This document shows positions 9,965 through 19,063 of a stretch of 64,000 bases of DNA, piece after piece. This stretch comes from Sphingomonas sp. M1-B02 (GTDB lineage: Bacteria > Pseudomonadota > Alphaproteobacteria > Sphingomonadales > Sphingomonadaceae): the NCBI RefSeq assembly GCF_026167525.1, contig NZ_CP110679.1:3025501-3089500 (forward strand). The letters are read 5' to 3'. Within the stretch, counting starts at the first letter, position 1. The number at the start of each line of letters is the position of its first letter. The notes under the pieces are model-generated. The model had not been told where the DNA came from. It saw only the letters and a program-made list of their open reading frames with translations, and did no database searches. Position numbers and translations under genes: made by a program.

Positions 9965-10861
9965 ATGGCTACCCGTCCAAGCGGCTTCGCAAATGATGCG
10001 GGCTCGCAATTTCTGTCCGACAGCTTCCAGCGCGGACTCGCGCATTGGAACCGCGAACGACTCGAGCCTGGCTTTCCCACCAGCGACTGGAGCCGTACGC
10101 TCGATCGCGACCTCAAGATGCAGCGCCTCGAAGGCGGCTTCCTCGAGGAATTGCGCGCCGAGGTGATCGAAGAGGCGGCCGCGGCGCCGACCGATGTCGA
10201 AGGTTTCATCGCCTGGTTCGAGGCGCTCAAGGCGAGCGGCCCGGGCCAGAACGATCCGCTCTTTCCGTGGCTCGCCGAAGAGGCCGATATCGATCAGTTC
10301 CGCTGGTTTTTCGAGCAGGAGGCGGCCGGCGAGGCAGGCTTCGACGATCTCGTCGCGATGACCCAGGTCAAGCTGCCGGTCCGTCCCAAGCTCGAGCTCG
10401 CCCGCAACTATTGGGACGAGATGGGCCATGGCACCTTCAAGGGCATGCACGGCCCGATGCTCGACGCGCTGGTCGAGACGCTCCAGGTCAACCCGGTCAT
10501 CGAGAATACGGTCTGGGAAAGCCTGTCGCTCGCCAACGCGATGACCGCGATGGCCGCAAACCGCCGCTATGCCTGGCATTCGGTCGGCGCGCTCGGCGCG
10601 ATCGAACTGACCGCGCCGGCCCGCTCGCAGGCGACGGCCGACGGTCTCAAGCGACTCGGATTCTCGGGCAAGGAGCGGCGCTATTTCTCGGTCCACGCCG
10701 TGCTCGACGTCAAGCACAGCATCGAATGGAACCGCGAAGCGATCCGCCCCGCGGTCGAGGAAGACCCGGCAAGGGCGACCGCGATGGCCGAAGGCGCGCT
10801 GATCCGCCTGCGCTGCGGCGAGCGCTGCTTCGCTGCCTACCGAAACCACCTCTGGGGCTGA
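9965..10861 (+). CDS. Iron-containing redox enzyme family protein (haem-oxygenase-like diiron oxidase fold)
   Basis: The 298-residue, mostly helical protein fits the haem-oxygenase-like diiron oxidase/oxygenase (HDO) superfamily (Haem_oxygenas_2). Candidate metal ligands are Glu152 and His155 in WDEMGHG, and His244, Asp248 and His251 in VHAVLDVKHSIEW. The ExxH then DxxxH spacing matches the helix pattern of the UndA/BesC group. Further acids in an intervening helix (ENTVWE) could complete the site. The ATG has AGGAGA 10 bases upstream. It is divergent from GH9 across a ~200-base promoter region and is followed by a REP-like repeat, so it is probably monocistronic. Substrate unknown. Confidence 0.75.
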   Translation: MATRPSGFANDAGSQFLSDSFQRGLAHWNRERLEPGFPTSDWSRTLDRDLKMQRLEGGFLEELRAEVIEEAAAAPTDVEGFIAWFEALKASGPGQNDPLFPWLAEEADIDQFRWFFEQEAAGEAGFDDLVAMTQVKLPVRPKLELARNYWDEMGHGTFKGMHGPMLDALVETLQVNPVIENTVWESLSLANAMTAMAANRRYAWHSVGALGAIELTAPARSQATADGLKRLGFSGKERRYFSVHAVLDVKHSIEWNREAIRPAVEEDPARATAMAEGALIRLRCGERCFAAYRNHLWG

Positions 10862-10883
10862 TTGAGGGCCTGATAACAATGCC

Positions 10884-10982
10884 GCCCCGGGGAAGGCCGG
10901 GGCCCAGTATCGGCGGATTCGAAACGGCGACCTGCCGTCGAGATCGACTGGTAACGGGGCCCCGGCCTTCGCCGGGGTGGGT
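10884..10982. repeat. Intergenic palindromic repeat (REP-like, second copy)
   Basis: GCCCCGGGGAAGGCCGGGG at the left pairs with CGGGGCCCCGGCCTTCGCC at the right. The left arm runs on into CCCAGTATCGGCGG, matching the copy at 3456-3555. It lies between two convergent genes and could also act as a transcription block. Confidence 0.8.
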
Positions 10983-10999
10983 TTTGCATTAGCTGCCCG

Positions 11000-12322
11000 T
11001 CAAACCGCCTTCAGTGCTTCCTCGAAGTCTGCGATCAGATCGTCGGCATCCTCCACTCCGATCGAGATACGCACCAGATTGTCGGTGATGCCAAGCGCCT
11101 GCTTGCGGGCTTCCGGCACCGACAGATGCGTCATCGCCGCGGGGGCCGAGGCAAGCGTCTCGGTGCCGCCCAGGCTGACCGCCAGCTTGGCGATCTTGAG
11201 CGCGTCGAGGAAGGCAAAGGCCTCGGTCTCGCCGCCCTTCAGGTAGAGCGAGAAGGTCGAGCCCGCGCCGATGCAATGGCGGCGATAGATGTCGGCCTGG
11301 CGCGCGTCGTCCTGCTGCTCGAGGAAGCCGAGATAGCCGACCTTCTCGACCTTGGGATGGCCGTTTAGGAAGGCGCAGACCTTCGCCGCATTCTCGCCCG
11401 CGCGGGTCATGCGCAGCTCCAGCGTCTCGAGCGAGCGGAGCAGCATCCAGGCGGTGTGCGGATCGCAGATCGTGCCGATCGTGTTGCGCATCGCCCGGAT
11501 CGTGTTGATGTGCGCCTTGTTGCCCAGCACGCCGCCCGCGACGAGGTCCGAATGGCCGCCGGCATATTTGGTGAGGCTGTAGACGACGATGTCGGCGCCC
11601 TGACGCAGCGGCTGGGCCCAGACGGGGCCGAGGAAGGTATTGTCGATCGCGATCGGCGGCTTGTCGGTGAGATCGGCGAAGATCGCGTCACGCGCGGCGG
11701 CAACCGCTTCGACGTCGACCAAGGCATTGGTCGGGTTGGCCGGGCTTTCGAGATAGATGAGCGCGACGTCGCCGGTCTTGCGCGCCTCGATCATCACCGC
11801 GTCGATTTCCTCGCGGCTCGCGCCGGCGGGGAAGTCGAGCCACTTGACGCCGAAGCGCCCCAGGATGCGTGCGATCAGCGTCTCGGTCGCGGCGTAGAGC
11901 GGGCCCGAATGGACGATCGTGTCGCCGGGCTTGGTCATCGCCAGGAACAGGGTGGCGATCGCTGACATGCCGCTGGAGAACGCAAGCGCGTCTTCGGCCT
12001 CTTCCCAGATCGCGAGGCGGTCTTCGAGGATTTCCTGGTTCGGCCCGTTGAAGCGCGAATAGACCAGCCCCTCGGCCCCGCCCGGGCGCTTGCCGGTGAC
12101 GCCCTCGAAATGGCGCTTGCCTGCCGCCGCGTTGGGGAAGACGAAGGTCGAGGTCAGGAAGATCGGCGGCTTGAGCGATCCTTCGGAGAGCGTGGGATCA
12201 TAGCCATAGCCCATCATCATCGTGCTGGGCTTGAGCTTGCGGTCGCCGATCCGCTCGGCCGATGCCTTGGGGCGGCGGCGCGCGGTGGCGCCGGTCAGGT
12301 CGGCTTCGGTCTCGTCGGTCAT
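11000..12322 (-). CDS. Cystathionine gamma-synthase family PLP enzyme
   Basis: This is a 440-residue Cys/Met-metabolism PLP enzyme. The PLP lysine is Lys252 in SLTKYAGGHSDLVAGG. The upstream segments SSGMSAIATLFLA and ESPANPTN bind the phosphate and ring. It is longer at the N-terminus than typical MetB/MetC (about 35 extra residues, TARRRPKASAERIGDRKL). Substrate choice within the group (cystathionine gamma-synthase, O-acetylhomoserine sulfhydrylase, methionine gamma-lyase) cannot be fixed from motifs. The ATG at 12322 is chosen because GGAGAGCC precedes it at normal distance; an in-frame ATG four codons earlier lacks this. It sits 42 bases after pgeF begins no shared operon (pgeF ends the other way upstream). 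Confidence 0.88.
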   Translation of the reverse strand: MTDETEADLTGATARRRPKASAERIGDRKLKPSTMMMGYGYDPTLSEGSLKPPIFLTSTFVFPNAAAGKRHFEGVTGKRPGGAEGLVYSRFNGPNQEILEDRLAIWEEAEDALAFSSGMSAIATLFLAMTKPGDTIVHSGPLYAATETLIARILGRFGVKWLDFPAGASREEIDAVMIEARKTGDVALIYLESPANPTNALVDVEAVAAARDAIFADLTDKPPIAIDNTFLGPVWAQPLRQGADIVVYSLTKYAGGHSDLVAGGVLGNKAHINTIRAMRNTIGTICDPHTAWMLLRSLETLELRMTRAGENAAKVCAFLNGHPKVEKVGYLGFLEQQDDARQADIYRRHCIGAGSTFSLYLKGGETEAFAFLDALKIAKLAVSLGGTETLASAPAAMTHLSVPEARKQALGITDNLVRISIGVEDADDLIADFEEALKAV

Positions 12323-12364
12323 GCGGCTCTCCATCTATCGTTGGAGACGCCCTAACCGAACGTC

Positions 12365-13129
12365 TCAACTGATACCAATTATCGCGATCTGCCGGCCATA
12401 ATCGGGCTCCTGCGCATGCGTCGCGCGGCGGAAGCTGTAGAAGCGCGCGGGCTGGGCATAAGTATCCTCGCCGAGCATCTCGCCGGTGCGGATCCCCGCT
12501 GCGGCGAGCCGGTGTGCGACATAGGCCTCCAGGTCGAACTGGTGGTGGCCCGGCGTGCCATCGGCGAAAAATCGCTCGTTGGCGGGATCCGCTTCGGCGA
12601 AGCGGCGGAAGAAGCCTTCGTCCACTTCATAGCTGGCGCGGGCGATGCACGGGCCGATCGCGGCGACGATCCGCTCGCGCCGCGCACCAAGCGTTTCCAT
12701 CGCGGAAATGGTCGAATCGGTCACCCCGCCGATCGCGCCCTTCCAGCCGGCATGCGCTGCGCCGACCACCCCCGCCTCGCTGTCGGCGAAGAGGACCGGC
12801 GCGCAATCGGCGGTGAGGATACCGAGCGCCAAGCCGGGGCAGTCGGTCACCAGCGCATCGGCGCGCGGGCGCAGGCGATCTGAATAGGGCTCGATCACCG
12901 TCACTGCGTCGGGCGAATGGACCTGGAAGACGGTGACCAGACGGGCGCCCGGCAGCACTGCCTCGGTCGCGCGGCGGCGATTCTCGGCGATCGCCTCGGG
13001 ATCGTCGGCGGAGCCGGTGCCGACGTTGAGGCCAGCGAGGATGCCGGTCGAAACCCCGCCACTGCGGCCGAGAAAGCCATGCGCCACGCCGTCGAGCGCG
13101 CGGGCGCGGACGACTTCGACGTCGCTCAC
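12365..13129 (-). CDS. pgeF: Peptidoglycan editing factor PgeF (YfiH/laccase-domain family)
   Basis: YfiH/PgeF family members are multicopper-oxidase-like by old annotation. E. coli YfiH keeps L-Ser out of peptidoglycan stems, and purine nucleoside activity is reported for some homologues. The 254-residue protein has all the zinc-site motifs: FQVHS, TADCAPVLFAD and HAGWKGAIGG, with GPCIARASYEVDEGF. It starts at GTG, and that codon overlaps the stop of the upstream acetyltransferase gene (GTGA), so translation is probably coupled. It is the last gene of the minus-strand run lgt - midA - GNAT - pgeF. Confidence 0.92.
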   Translation of the reverse strand: MSDVEVVRARALDGVAHGFLGRSGGVSTGILAGLNVGTGSADDPEAIAENRRRATEAVLPGARLVTVFQVHSPDAVTVIEPYSDRLRPRADALVTDCPGLALGILTADCAPVLFADSEAGVVGAAHAGWKGAIGGVTDSTISAMETLGARRERIVAAIGPCIARASYEVDEGFFRRFAEADPANERFFADGTPGHHQFDLEAYVAHRLAAAGIRTGEMLGEDTYAQPARFYSFRRATHAQEPDYGRQIAIIGIS

Positions 13130-13632
13130 AGGTCGAGCGCCCAGATGCGATCGTCGTCGACATGATCGCCGACGCGGAATTCATATTTGCCGACTTCGAC
13201 GAAGCCGTAGCGGGCATAGAAACGCTGCGCGCGGACATTGTCGACGAACACGCTGAGCAGCATCCTCGTGGCATTGCGGGCGCGGGCCGTTGCGATGGCC
13301 CACTCCACCAGTATCGGCGCGACGCCCGCGCCCTGCCAGGGACCGAGCACATAGAGCTGGTGCAGCTCGATCGCGTCGCTGCCCCAATCGCCTGGGAAGA
13401 CGACCGGGCCGATCTTGGCGAAGCCGGCGATGGCATCGCCTTCCAGCGCCAGACGAACGGCGTAGGCCGGATCGTCGAGCTGCGAGGGGAGCCCGTCCGC
13501 GCCGAAGCTGCGATCGAGGAAGGCGGCGAGGTCCTCGGCGCGATAGAGGCTGCCGAACGTGTCGCTGAAGCAGCGCTGCGCCATTGCGGAGAGCGGCGGG
13601 CCGTCGGCGGGGAGGGCGTCGCGATAGATCAT
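13126..13632 (-). CDS. GNAT family N-acetyltransferase
   Basis: A 168-residue GNAT protein transferring an acyl group from acetyl-CoA to an unknown amine. The acetyl-CoA loop appears as ELHQLYVLGPWQGAGVAPILVEWAI, a variant of the Q/RxxGxG/A motif. The C-terminal LSVFVDNVRAQRFYARYGFVEVG is the typical helix 4/strand 7 region. Both ends overlap neighbours by 4 bases (ATGA with the methyltransferase gene upstream, GTGA with pgeF downstream), which points to a tightly coupled operon. Substrate unknown. Confidence 0.85.
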   Translation of the reverse strand: MIYRDALPADGPPLSAMAQRCFSDTFGSLYRAEDLAAFLDRSFGADGLPSQLDDPAYAVRLALEGDAIAGFAKIGPVVFPGDWGSDAIELHQLYVLGPWQGAGVAPILVEWAIATARARNATRMLLSVFVDNVRAQRFYARYGFVEVGKYEFRVGDHVDDDRIWALDL

Positions 13633-14681
13633 GCAAACCCCGCCGGCACCGGCCAGCCTGGCGCGGTCAGCGCGATGACCTTGAACAGCTCGCCCATCGC
13701 CTCCTCGCCGATCAGCCGGTCGCGGTCGGCGGCGAGGTCGTCCGCGCGTTCGGGCGCGGCGGCGGCGAGCGCTTCGGTTCGCGCCGCGATGCCGAGCGCC
13801 GTCAGGAACGCCCCCTGCGTCACCGGGCCGTGGACGACCAGCCCTTCGACCTCGGCGGCTTCCCGCAGCGTTCCGAAATCGACATGCGCGGTAAGGTCCG
13901 CCTCGCCTGGCGCCTCGAACGGATTGGCATAAGCATGGCCCCGCACCGCCTGAAGCGTGTCGCCCACCGCCGGGCCTTCATAACCATAGTCGACGATCAG
14001 CGCCGCGCCGCCCTGCGCCAGCAGCCGCGCTGCCAGCCCGCGGACGATCGCGACGGTGGCGGGGGAGGTCTCGAGGATCGATCCCGGCGGGGCGTGCTTC
14101 AGGTCCGGGGGGATGATCATGTCGAAGCTGCGATCGCCCGCGATCGGCAGGAACAGCGTGTCCTGGCAGGCGACGAGCCGCTCGCGCCAGCCTTCCTGGG
14201 TGGCGATCAGCTGGCGGATCGGCAGCGCGTCGAAAAATTCGTTGGCGACGACCAGCAGCGGCGCATCGTCGGGAAGCCCGACCAGATCGACCGACCATTC
14301 GGCATGCGGCACGCGCTCGGCCTGCGCGGCGCGCAGCGTCGGGCTGTTCTCGACGAAATCGACCGGCGGCTCGAACCCGGCCTTCGCCATCGCCCGCAAA
14401 GCATCGGCGGCAAGCGTGCCACGGCCCGGCCCCAGCTCGACATAGCGGGCGGGCGGGCGCCCGGCGCGGTCCCACAGATCGGCCAGCCACAAGCCGATCA
14501 GCTCGCCGAACATCTGGCTGACTTCGGGCGCGGTGGTGAAGTCGCCGCGCGCGCCGAGCGGATCGCGCGTGGCATAATAATGCGCGTTGGCCGCGCCCAT
14601 ATATTGCGAGAGCGGAATCGGCCCGCCGAGCGTGATCGCGCGGGCGAGGCGTTCGGGGAGGAGGGGGTCGCTGCTCGTCAT
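13629..14681 (-). CDS. MidA/NDUFAF7-type SAM-dependent methyltransferase
   Basis: The 350-residue protein belongs to the DUF185 family, whose mitochondrial member NDUFAF7/MidA methylates an arginine of a complex I subunit. Diagnostic stretches are GARGDFTTAPEVSQMFGELIGLW near residues 45-70, the SAM loop ELGPGRGTLAADALRA, and NEFFDALPIRQ. Bacterial targets are not established; complex I assembly is an inference from homology. ATG 14681 has AGAGAAAG just upstream; a much longer open frame continues upstream but runs antisense-like through a repeat and into lgt, so I rejected it. Lgt lies 100 bases upstream across a palindromic repeat. Confidence 0.9.
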   Translation of the reverse strand: MTSSDPLLPERLARAITLGGPIPLSQYMGAANAHYYATRDPLGARGDFTTAPEVSQMFGELIGLWLADLWDRAGRPPARYVELGPGRGTLAADALRAMAKAGFEPPVDFVENSPTLRAAQAERVPHAEWSVDLVGLPDDAPLLVVANEFFDALPIRQLIATQEGWRERLVACQDTLFLPIAGDRSFDMIIPPDLKHAPPGSILETSPATVAIVRGLAARLLAQGGAALIVDYGYEGPAVGDTLQAVRGHAYANPFEAPGEADLTAHVDFGTLREAAEVEGLVVHGPVTQGAFLTALGIAARTEALAAAAPERADDLAADRDRLIGEEAMGELFKVIALTAPGWPVPAGFA

Positions 14682-14693
14682 TTCTTTCTCTTC

Positions 14694-14773
14694 GTCATCC
14701 CGGCGAAGGCCGGGATCCAGGGTCACAGGCCGCGTCGCTCTTGGCTCTGGATCCCGGCTTTCGCCGGGATGAC
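14694..14773. repeat. Palindromic repeat between lgt and the MidA-type gene
   Basis: GTCATCCCGGCGAAGGCCGG at 14694 pairs with the complementary arm ending at 14773 (CCGGCTTTCGCCGGGATGAC). The arms are about 27 bases with a 26-base loop. This is the GTCATCCCGGC variant, distinct from the GGGGCCCAGT copies but sharing the CCGGCGAAGGCCGG core. Confidence 0.85.
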
Positions 14774-14782
14774 GATATGTTG

Positions 14783-15670
14783 TTAAGCGACGCTTTCCGA
14801 ACCCGCGATCGGCTCGACGCGCTGGCGGCGGCCCTTGGCGGTGGCGATCAGATAGACGCCGCCGACGATCATCGGGATGCACAGCCACTGCCCCATGTGG
14901 AGCCCGGTCGCATCGACCAGCCAGACCAGTTGCGCGTCGGGCTCGCGGAAGAATTCGACGAAGAAGCGGCACAGGCCGTAGCCGAGAATGAAGATGCCGA
15001 CGAGCTTGCCCGGCTGGTAGCGGGCATCGGTGCGCCAGAAGCAGAACCACAGGATCGCCCCCAGGAGCAGCCCCTCGAGCCCCGCTTCGTAGAGCTGGCT
15101 CGGGTGGCGCGACGGCTCGGCGACGCCGCTCTGGACGGTGTTGCGGAACACGATTGCCCAGGGCAGGTCGCTGGGCTTGCCCCACAATTCGCCGTTCACG
15201 AAATTGGCGAGGCGCCCGAAGAACAGGCCGATCGGCGCGACGCAGGCGACATAATCGTGGATACGCAGCCAGTTGAGCCCGTTCTTCCGCGCCAGCAGGA
15301 TGATCGCGATCGTCGTGCCGATCACCCCGCCATGGAACGACATGCCGCCATCCCAAAGCCGCACGATCTGCCACGGGCTCTCGACGATCATCTCGGGCAT
15401 GTAGAAGATCACATAGCCCAGCCGCCCGCCCAGGATGATGCCCAGCGTCGCATAGAAGACCAGATCGTCGGCATGGCGCCGCGCCATCGGTGCGCCCGGC
15501 TGGTCGAGCATCTTGAGCATGTACCACCAGCCGATCAGGATGCCGGCGATATAGGCCAGCGAATACCATTTGATCTGGAAGAAGCCGAGATCGAGCGCGA
15601 CCGGGCTGAGCCCCAGATCCTGAAACTGGATATGTCCGCCGGCGGCAGCGGCGAGGAAGGTGGTCAGCAC
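14783..15670 (-). CDS. lgt: Prolipoprotein diacylglyceryl transferase Lgt
   Basis: Lgt attaches diacylglycerol to the lipobox cysteine of prolipoproteins in the inner membrane, the first lipoprotein-maturation step. The 295-residue protein has about seven membrane segments. It has the family signature block GRLGYVIFY, the HGG motif ([11 protein letters not shown]), [12 protein letters not shown] and RHPSQLYEA. The substrates in this window include the OmpA-family lipoproteins at 22.5 kb and Pal at 63.7 kb. It heads the minus-strand cluster. The start is ATG 15670. Confidence 0.97.
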   Translation of the reverse strand: MLTTFLAAAAGGHIQFQDLGLSPVALDLGFFQIKWYSLAYIAGILIGWWYMLKMLDQPGAPMARRHADDLVFYATLGIILGGRLGYVIFYMPEMIVESPWQIVRLWDGGMSFHGGVIGTTIAIILLARKNGLNWLRIHDYVACVAPIGLFFGRLANFVNGELWGKPSDLPWAIVFRNTVQSGVAEPSRHPSQLYEAGLEGLLLGAILWFCFWRTDARYQPGKLVGIFILGYGLCRFFVEFFREPDAQLVWLVDATGLHMGQWLCIPMIVGGVYLIATAKGRRQRVEPIAGSESVA

Positions 15671-15783
15671 GTGTCGTCGTTCCCCGTCGGTGAGCGTGAT
15701 GCCGCGATAGAACAGCTTAGCTGCAAACCCAAGGGCGAACCGGCGTCTGGCGCAGGGCTCCCGCGCGCGATAGAGCGGCGGCG

Positions 15784-18024
15784 ATGGTAAATCCCCGCCC
15801 GACCCCGAAGCTGAACCGCCGCACGCTGCTGATCGGCGGCGGCGTCGGCGTGGGGCTGGTGGTGGCGTGGGGCGTGTGGCCGCGCACCTATCTGCCCAAC
15901 CTCACCGCCGCGCCGGGCGAGACTCTGTTCGGTGCCTGGATCAAGATCGGCACAGACGGCCACGTCTCGGTCGCGGTGCCGCAATGCGAGGAGGGGCAGG
16001 GGGTCTATACCGCGCTGCCCCAGATCGTCGCCGACGAGCTCGGCGCGGTCTGGACCAGCGTCGGGGTCGAGCCCGCGCCGCTCAACCCGCTTTACGCCAA
16101 TCCGCTTGCTGCCGATGCCTTGTTCGAAATGGCGCTGGGCCCGATCCCCGAGCGCATCCGTCGCAACTGGGCGACGCGCAACGGCCTGACGCTGACTGCC
16201 GCCTCCACGTCGATCCGCAATTTCGAGGGTCAGTTGCGACATGCCGGCGCGGCCGCGCGCGTCTTATTGTGCAAGGCGGCGGCGCGGCGATGGGGGGTGG
16301 CGTGGGAAAGTTGCGAGACCGTCAACGGCTTCGTCACCCAGGGGAGGCAACGGCTCGGCTTCGGCGCGCTCGCGGCGGAGGCCGCAGACGAGCAGGCGCC
16401 CGACGATCCCCCCTTGCGCAGCGGCGACCAGAATCGCCTCTACGGCCAGTCGCTGCCTCGGCTCGATGCGCCGTCGAAGGTCGATGGCAGCGCCAATTTC
16501 GCGGCCGATATCCGCCTGCCCAACATGGTCCACGCCTCGATCCGGATGGGGCCCACCGGGGACACCGAACTCGTCCGCATCGATCGCCCCGCCGCCGATC
16601 GCATCCCCGGCATGCTCGCCGTGGTGACCGCGAAGGACTGGGTCGCGTCGGTCGCGGACAATTGGTGGGCGGCGGATCGCGCGCTCGACGCGATGCGCCC
16701 GCGCTTCCGGACGCCCGTCGAGGTGGTCAACGACGATACGATCGAGGCGGCGCTCAGCGCGGCGTTCGAGGGTCCCGGCGCCAGGATCGCCCGCGAGGGA
16801 GACCTTTCCGCGCAGTTCCGCGGCGCGCGCGTCGTCGCAGCCGAGTATCGCGTCGGCCTCGCGCTGCACGCCACGCTCGAGCCGATGAGCTGCACCGCCG
16901 CCTTTGCCGACGGCCGCCTGTCGCTCTGGCTGCCGACGCAGGCGCCCGGGCTCGCGCGCGCCGCGGCGGCGCGGGCGGCGGGAGTGAGCGAGGCGAGCGT
17001 CACCATCCACCCGACGATGGCCGGCGGTGGGTTCGGCGCGAAGCTCGAACATGAAGTGGCCGCGCAGGCCGCGATCCTTGCCAAGCAGATCGGCCGGCCG
17101 GTGCAGCTCACCTGGCCGCGCGGCGAGGATTTCCGCCACGATCGCTTCCGCCCCGCCGCCGCCGGGCGAATGACCGCGCGGCTTGATCCACGCGGCCGGG
17201 TGAGCGGCTGGCTCGCCAAGATAGCCGCGCCCGAGACCGGGCGCGAGCTGGCCGAGCGGCTGCTGGCCGGCGATGCGATTGCTGCGACGGGGCTGCGGCT
17301 CGGGGGTAGCGGCGATCCGTCCGCGGTCGCGGGCGCCGAACCGGCCTATGGCATCGCCGATTATGCGATCGACCACCACCCCGCCGCGATCGGCGTGCCG
17401 ACCGGCTATTGGCGCTCGGGCGCGCATAGCTACACCTGCTTCTTCAACGAGAGCTTCGTTGACGAGCTCGCGCATGTCGCGGGGCAGGAGGCGGTCTCGT
17501 TCCGGATGGCGATGCTGGGCGGCAAGCCGCGCCTCGCGCGCTGCCTCCAAGTCGCGGCCCAGCTTGGCGGCTGGCAGGGCGGGCAATCGGGCAGCGGTCA
17601 GGGCATCGCCTGCCACAGCGTCCGCGGATCGCACATCGCGGTGATGGCCGAGGCGCAGATCACGAGCGACCGCCGGGTGAAGGTCGAGCGGCTGGTCGCC
17701 GCGGTCGATTGCGGCCGGGTGGTGAACCCCGATCTGGTAACGCAGCAGATCGAGGGCGGGCTGATCTTCGGGATGGCCGCCGCGCTCGGCTGTTCGACCG
17801 GGTTCAGCGAGAATGTGTCCGACATCCGCGAATTGTCGCAGCTGCTGCTTCCCACGCTGGGCACCACCCCCGACATCACCGTCGAGATCATTCCCAGCGT
17901 TGCCGAACCGGGCGGGGTGAGCGAGCTGGCGGTGCCGCCGGTCGCGCCGGCGATCGCCAATGCCCTTCAGGCCGCAACCGGTGTACGGTTCCGCCGTCTT
18001 CCTCTCTTGTCGGACATCGAATGA
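15784..18024 (+). CDS. Xanthine dehydrogenase family molybdopterin-binding subunit (isoquinoline 1-oxidoreductase beta-like)
   Basis: The 746-residue protein begins with a twin-arginine leader ([22 protein letters not shown]), then two molybdopterin-binding regions of the aldehyde oxidase/IorB type. Examples are [17 protein letters not shown], the [10 protein letters not shown] motif and [18 protein letters not shown]. The last corresponds to the usual GGVGEPGTPP motif carrying the catalytic Glu; the Glu is kept but its neighbours are changed. Such enzymes normally pair with a small 2Fe-2S subunit (IorA) and a c-type cytochrome. Neither lies beside it. Its stop overlaps the hemH start (ATGA). 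Substrate unknown; probably a periplasmic oxidoreductase. Confidence 0.85.
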   Translation: MVNPRPTPKLNRRTLLIGGGVGVGLVVAWGVWPRTYLPNLTAAPGETLFGAWIKIGTDGHVSVAVPQCEEGQGVYTALPQIVADELGAVWTSVGVEPAPLNPLYANPLAADALFEMALGPIPERIRRNWATRNGLTLTAASTSIRNFEGQLRHAGAAARVLLCKAAARRWGVAWESCETVNGFVTQGRQRLGFGALAAEAADEQAPDDPPLRSGDQNRLYGQSLPRLDAPSKVDGSANFAADIRLPNMVHASIRMGPTGDTELVRIDRPAADRIPGMLAVVTAKDWVASVADNWWAADRALDAMRPRFRTPVEVVNDDTIEAALSAAFEGPGARIAREGDLSAQFRGARVVAAEYRVGLALHATLEPMSCTAAFADGRLSLWLPTQAPGLARAAAARAAGVSEASVTIHPTMAGGGFGAKLEHEVAAQAAILAKQIGRPVQLTWPRGEDFRHDRFRPAAAGRMTARLDPRGRVSGWLAKIAAPETGRELAERLLAGDAIAATGLRLGGSGDPSAVAGAEPAYGIADYAIDHHPAAIGVPTGYWRSGAHSYTCFFNESFVDELAHVAGQEAVSFRMAMLGGKPRLARCLQVAAQLGGWQGGQSGSGQGIACHSVRGSHIAVMAEAQITSDRRVKVERLVAAVDCGRVVNPDLVTQQIEGGLIFGMAAALGCSTGFSENVSDIRELSQLLLPTLGTTPDITVEIIPSVAEPGGVSELAVPPVAPAIANALQAATGVRFRRLPLLSDIE

Positions 18025-19028
18025 CCCCGCCCCCCGATCATCCTCTCATCCTGCGCCCGCGGATCGGCGTGCTGCTGGTCAACCTCGGCACGCCCGATGC
18101 GCCCGATACGCGCTCGGTGCGACGCTATCTGGGCGAGTTCCTGTCCGATCGGCGCGTGGTGGAGATTCCGGCCTTGCTGTGGCAGCCGATCCTTCGCGGC
18201 ATCATCCTCAACACCCGCCCCGCCAAGTCCGCCCACGCATATGGCCTGGTGTGGCGCGACGACGGTTCGCCGCTCGCCGCGATCACCCGCGAACAGTCGC
18301 AGGCGCTGCAGGGCGCGTTCGGGCCCGATGTCGTTGTCGATTATGCGATGCGCTATGGCAATCCGGCGCTGGGCGATCGGCTGAAGGCGCTCAAGGCGCA
18401 GGGCTGCGAGCGAATCCTGATCGCCCCGCTCTATCCGCAATATTGCGCGGCGACGACGGCGACCGCGAACGACGTCGCCTTCGCCACGCTGACCGCTATG
18501 CGCTGGCAGCCGGCGCTGCGCACGCTGCCGCCTTATCATGACGATCCGGCCTATATCGGCGCGCTCAAGGCCTCGGTCGAGGCGTCGCTGGCCGCGCTCG
18601 ATTTCGAGCCGGAGGCGGTCATCGCCAGCTTTCACGGCATGCCCAAGCGGACGCTGGAGCTCGGCGACCCCTATCACTGCCATTGCCAGAAGACCGCGCG
18701 GCTGCTCAGCGAAGCGATGGGCCGGGAATTGCTGGTCACCTTCCAGTCGCGCTTCGGCCCCGCCAAATGGCTCGAGCCGGCGACCGACCTGACGCTCGAA
18801 GAACTGGCGGCAAAGGGGATCAAACGCGTCGCGATCTTCGCGCCCGGTTTCTCCGCGGACTGCCTGGAGACGCTCGAAGAGCTTTCGATCCGCGGTCGCG
18901 AATCCTTCGTCGAGGCGGGCGGCACCCATTTCGCCTATCTGCCCTGCCTCAACGCCAGCGACGTCGGCATCGCGATGCTGCAAACAATATTGCGCCGGGA
19001 ACTTGCGGGCTGGGCGGACGCTGCGTAG
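18021..19028 (+). CDS. hemH: Ferrochelatase HemH
   Basis: HemH inserts Fe2+ into a porphyrin in the last step of haem synthesis. At 335 residues it is normal length. GVLLVNLGTPDAPDTRSVRRYL is the N-terminal signature, His205 in ASFHGMPKRTLELGDPY is the catalytic metal ligand, and GFSADCLETLEE holds the conserved Glu. Four cysteines (two in YHCHCQK, one in ADCLET, one in LPCLNAS) could bind a 2Fe-2S cluster as in some bacterial ferrochelatases, but their spacing is not diagnostic. The ATG overlaps the upstream stop by 4 bases. PhaB follows after 35 bases. Confidence 0.97.
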   Translation: MTPPPDHPLILRPRIGVLLVNLGTPDAPDTRSVRRYLGEFLSDRRVVEIPALLWQPILRGIILNTRPAKSAHAYGLVWRDDGSPLAAITREQSQALQGAFGPDVVVDYAMRYGNPALGDRLKALKAQGCERILIAPLYPQYCAATTATANDVAFATLTAMRWQPALRTLPPYHDDPAYIGALKASVEASLAALDFEPEAVIASFHGMPKRTLELGDPYHCHCQKTARLLSEAMGRELLVTFQSRFGPAKWLEPATDLTLEELAAKGIKRVAIFAPGFSADCLETLEELSIRGRESFVEAGGTHFAYLPCLNASDVGIAMLQTILRRELAGWADAA

Positions 19029-19063
19029 CGTCAACGCCTAGAACAACGAATGAGAGGATGAGT

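Noticed and set aside
12323..12364. Possible SAM riboswitch upstream of the cystathionine gamma-synthase family gene
   Set aside because: The leader on the upstream side is short and no SAM-II-type pseudoknot sequence is visible.
13629..15569. A long minus-strand frame joining the MidA-type gene with upstream DNA
   Set aside because: The upstream half is out-of-frame lgt plus a repeat. The MidA protein starts well at 14681 with its own RBS.
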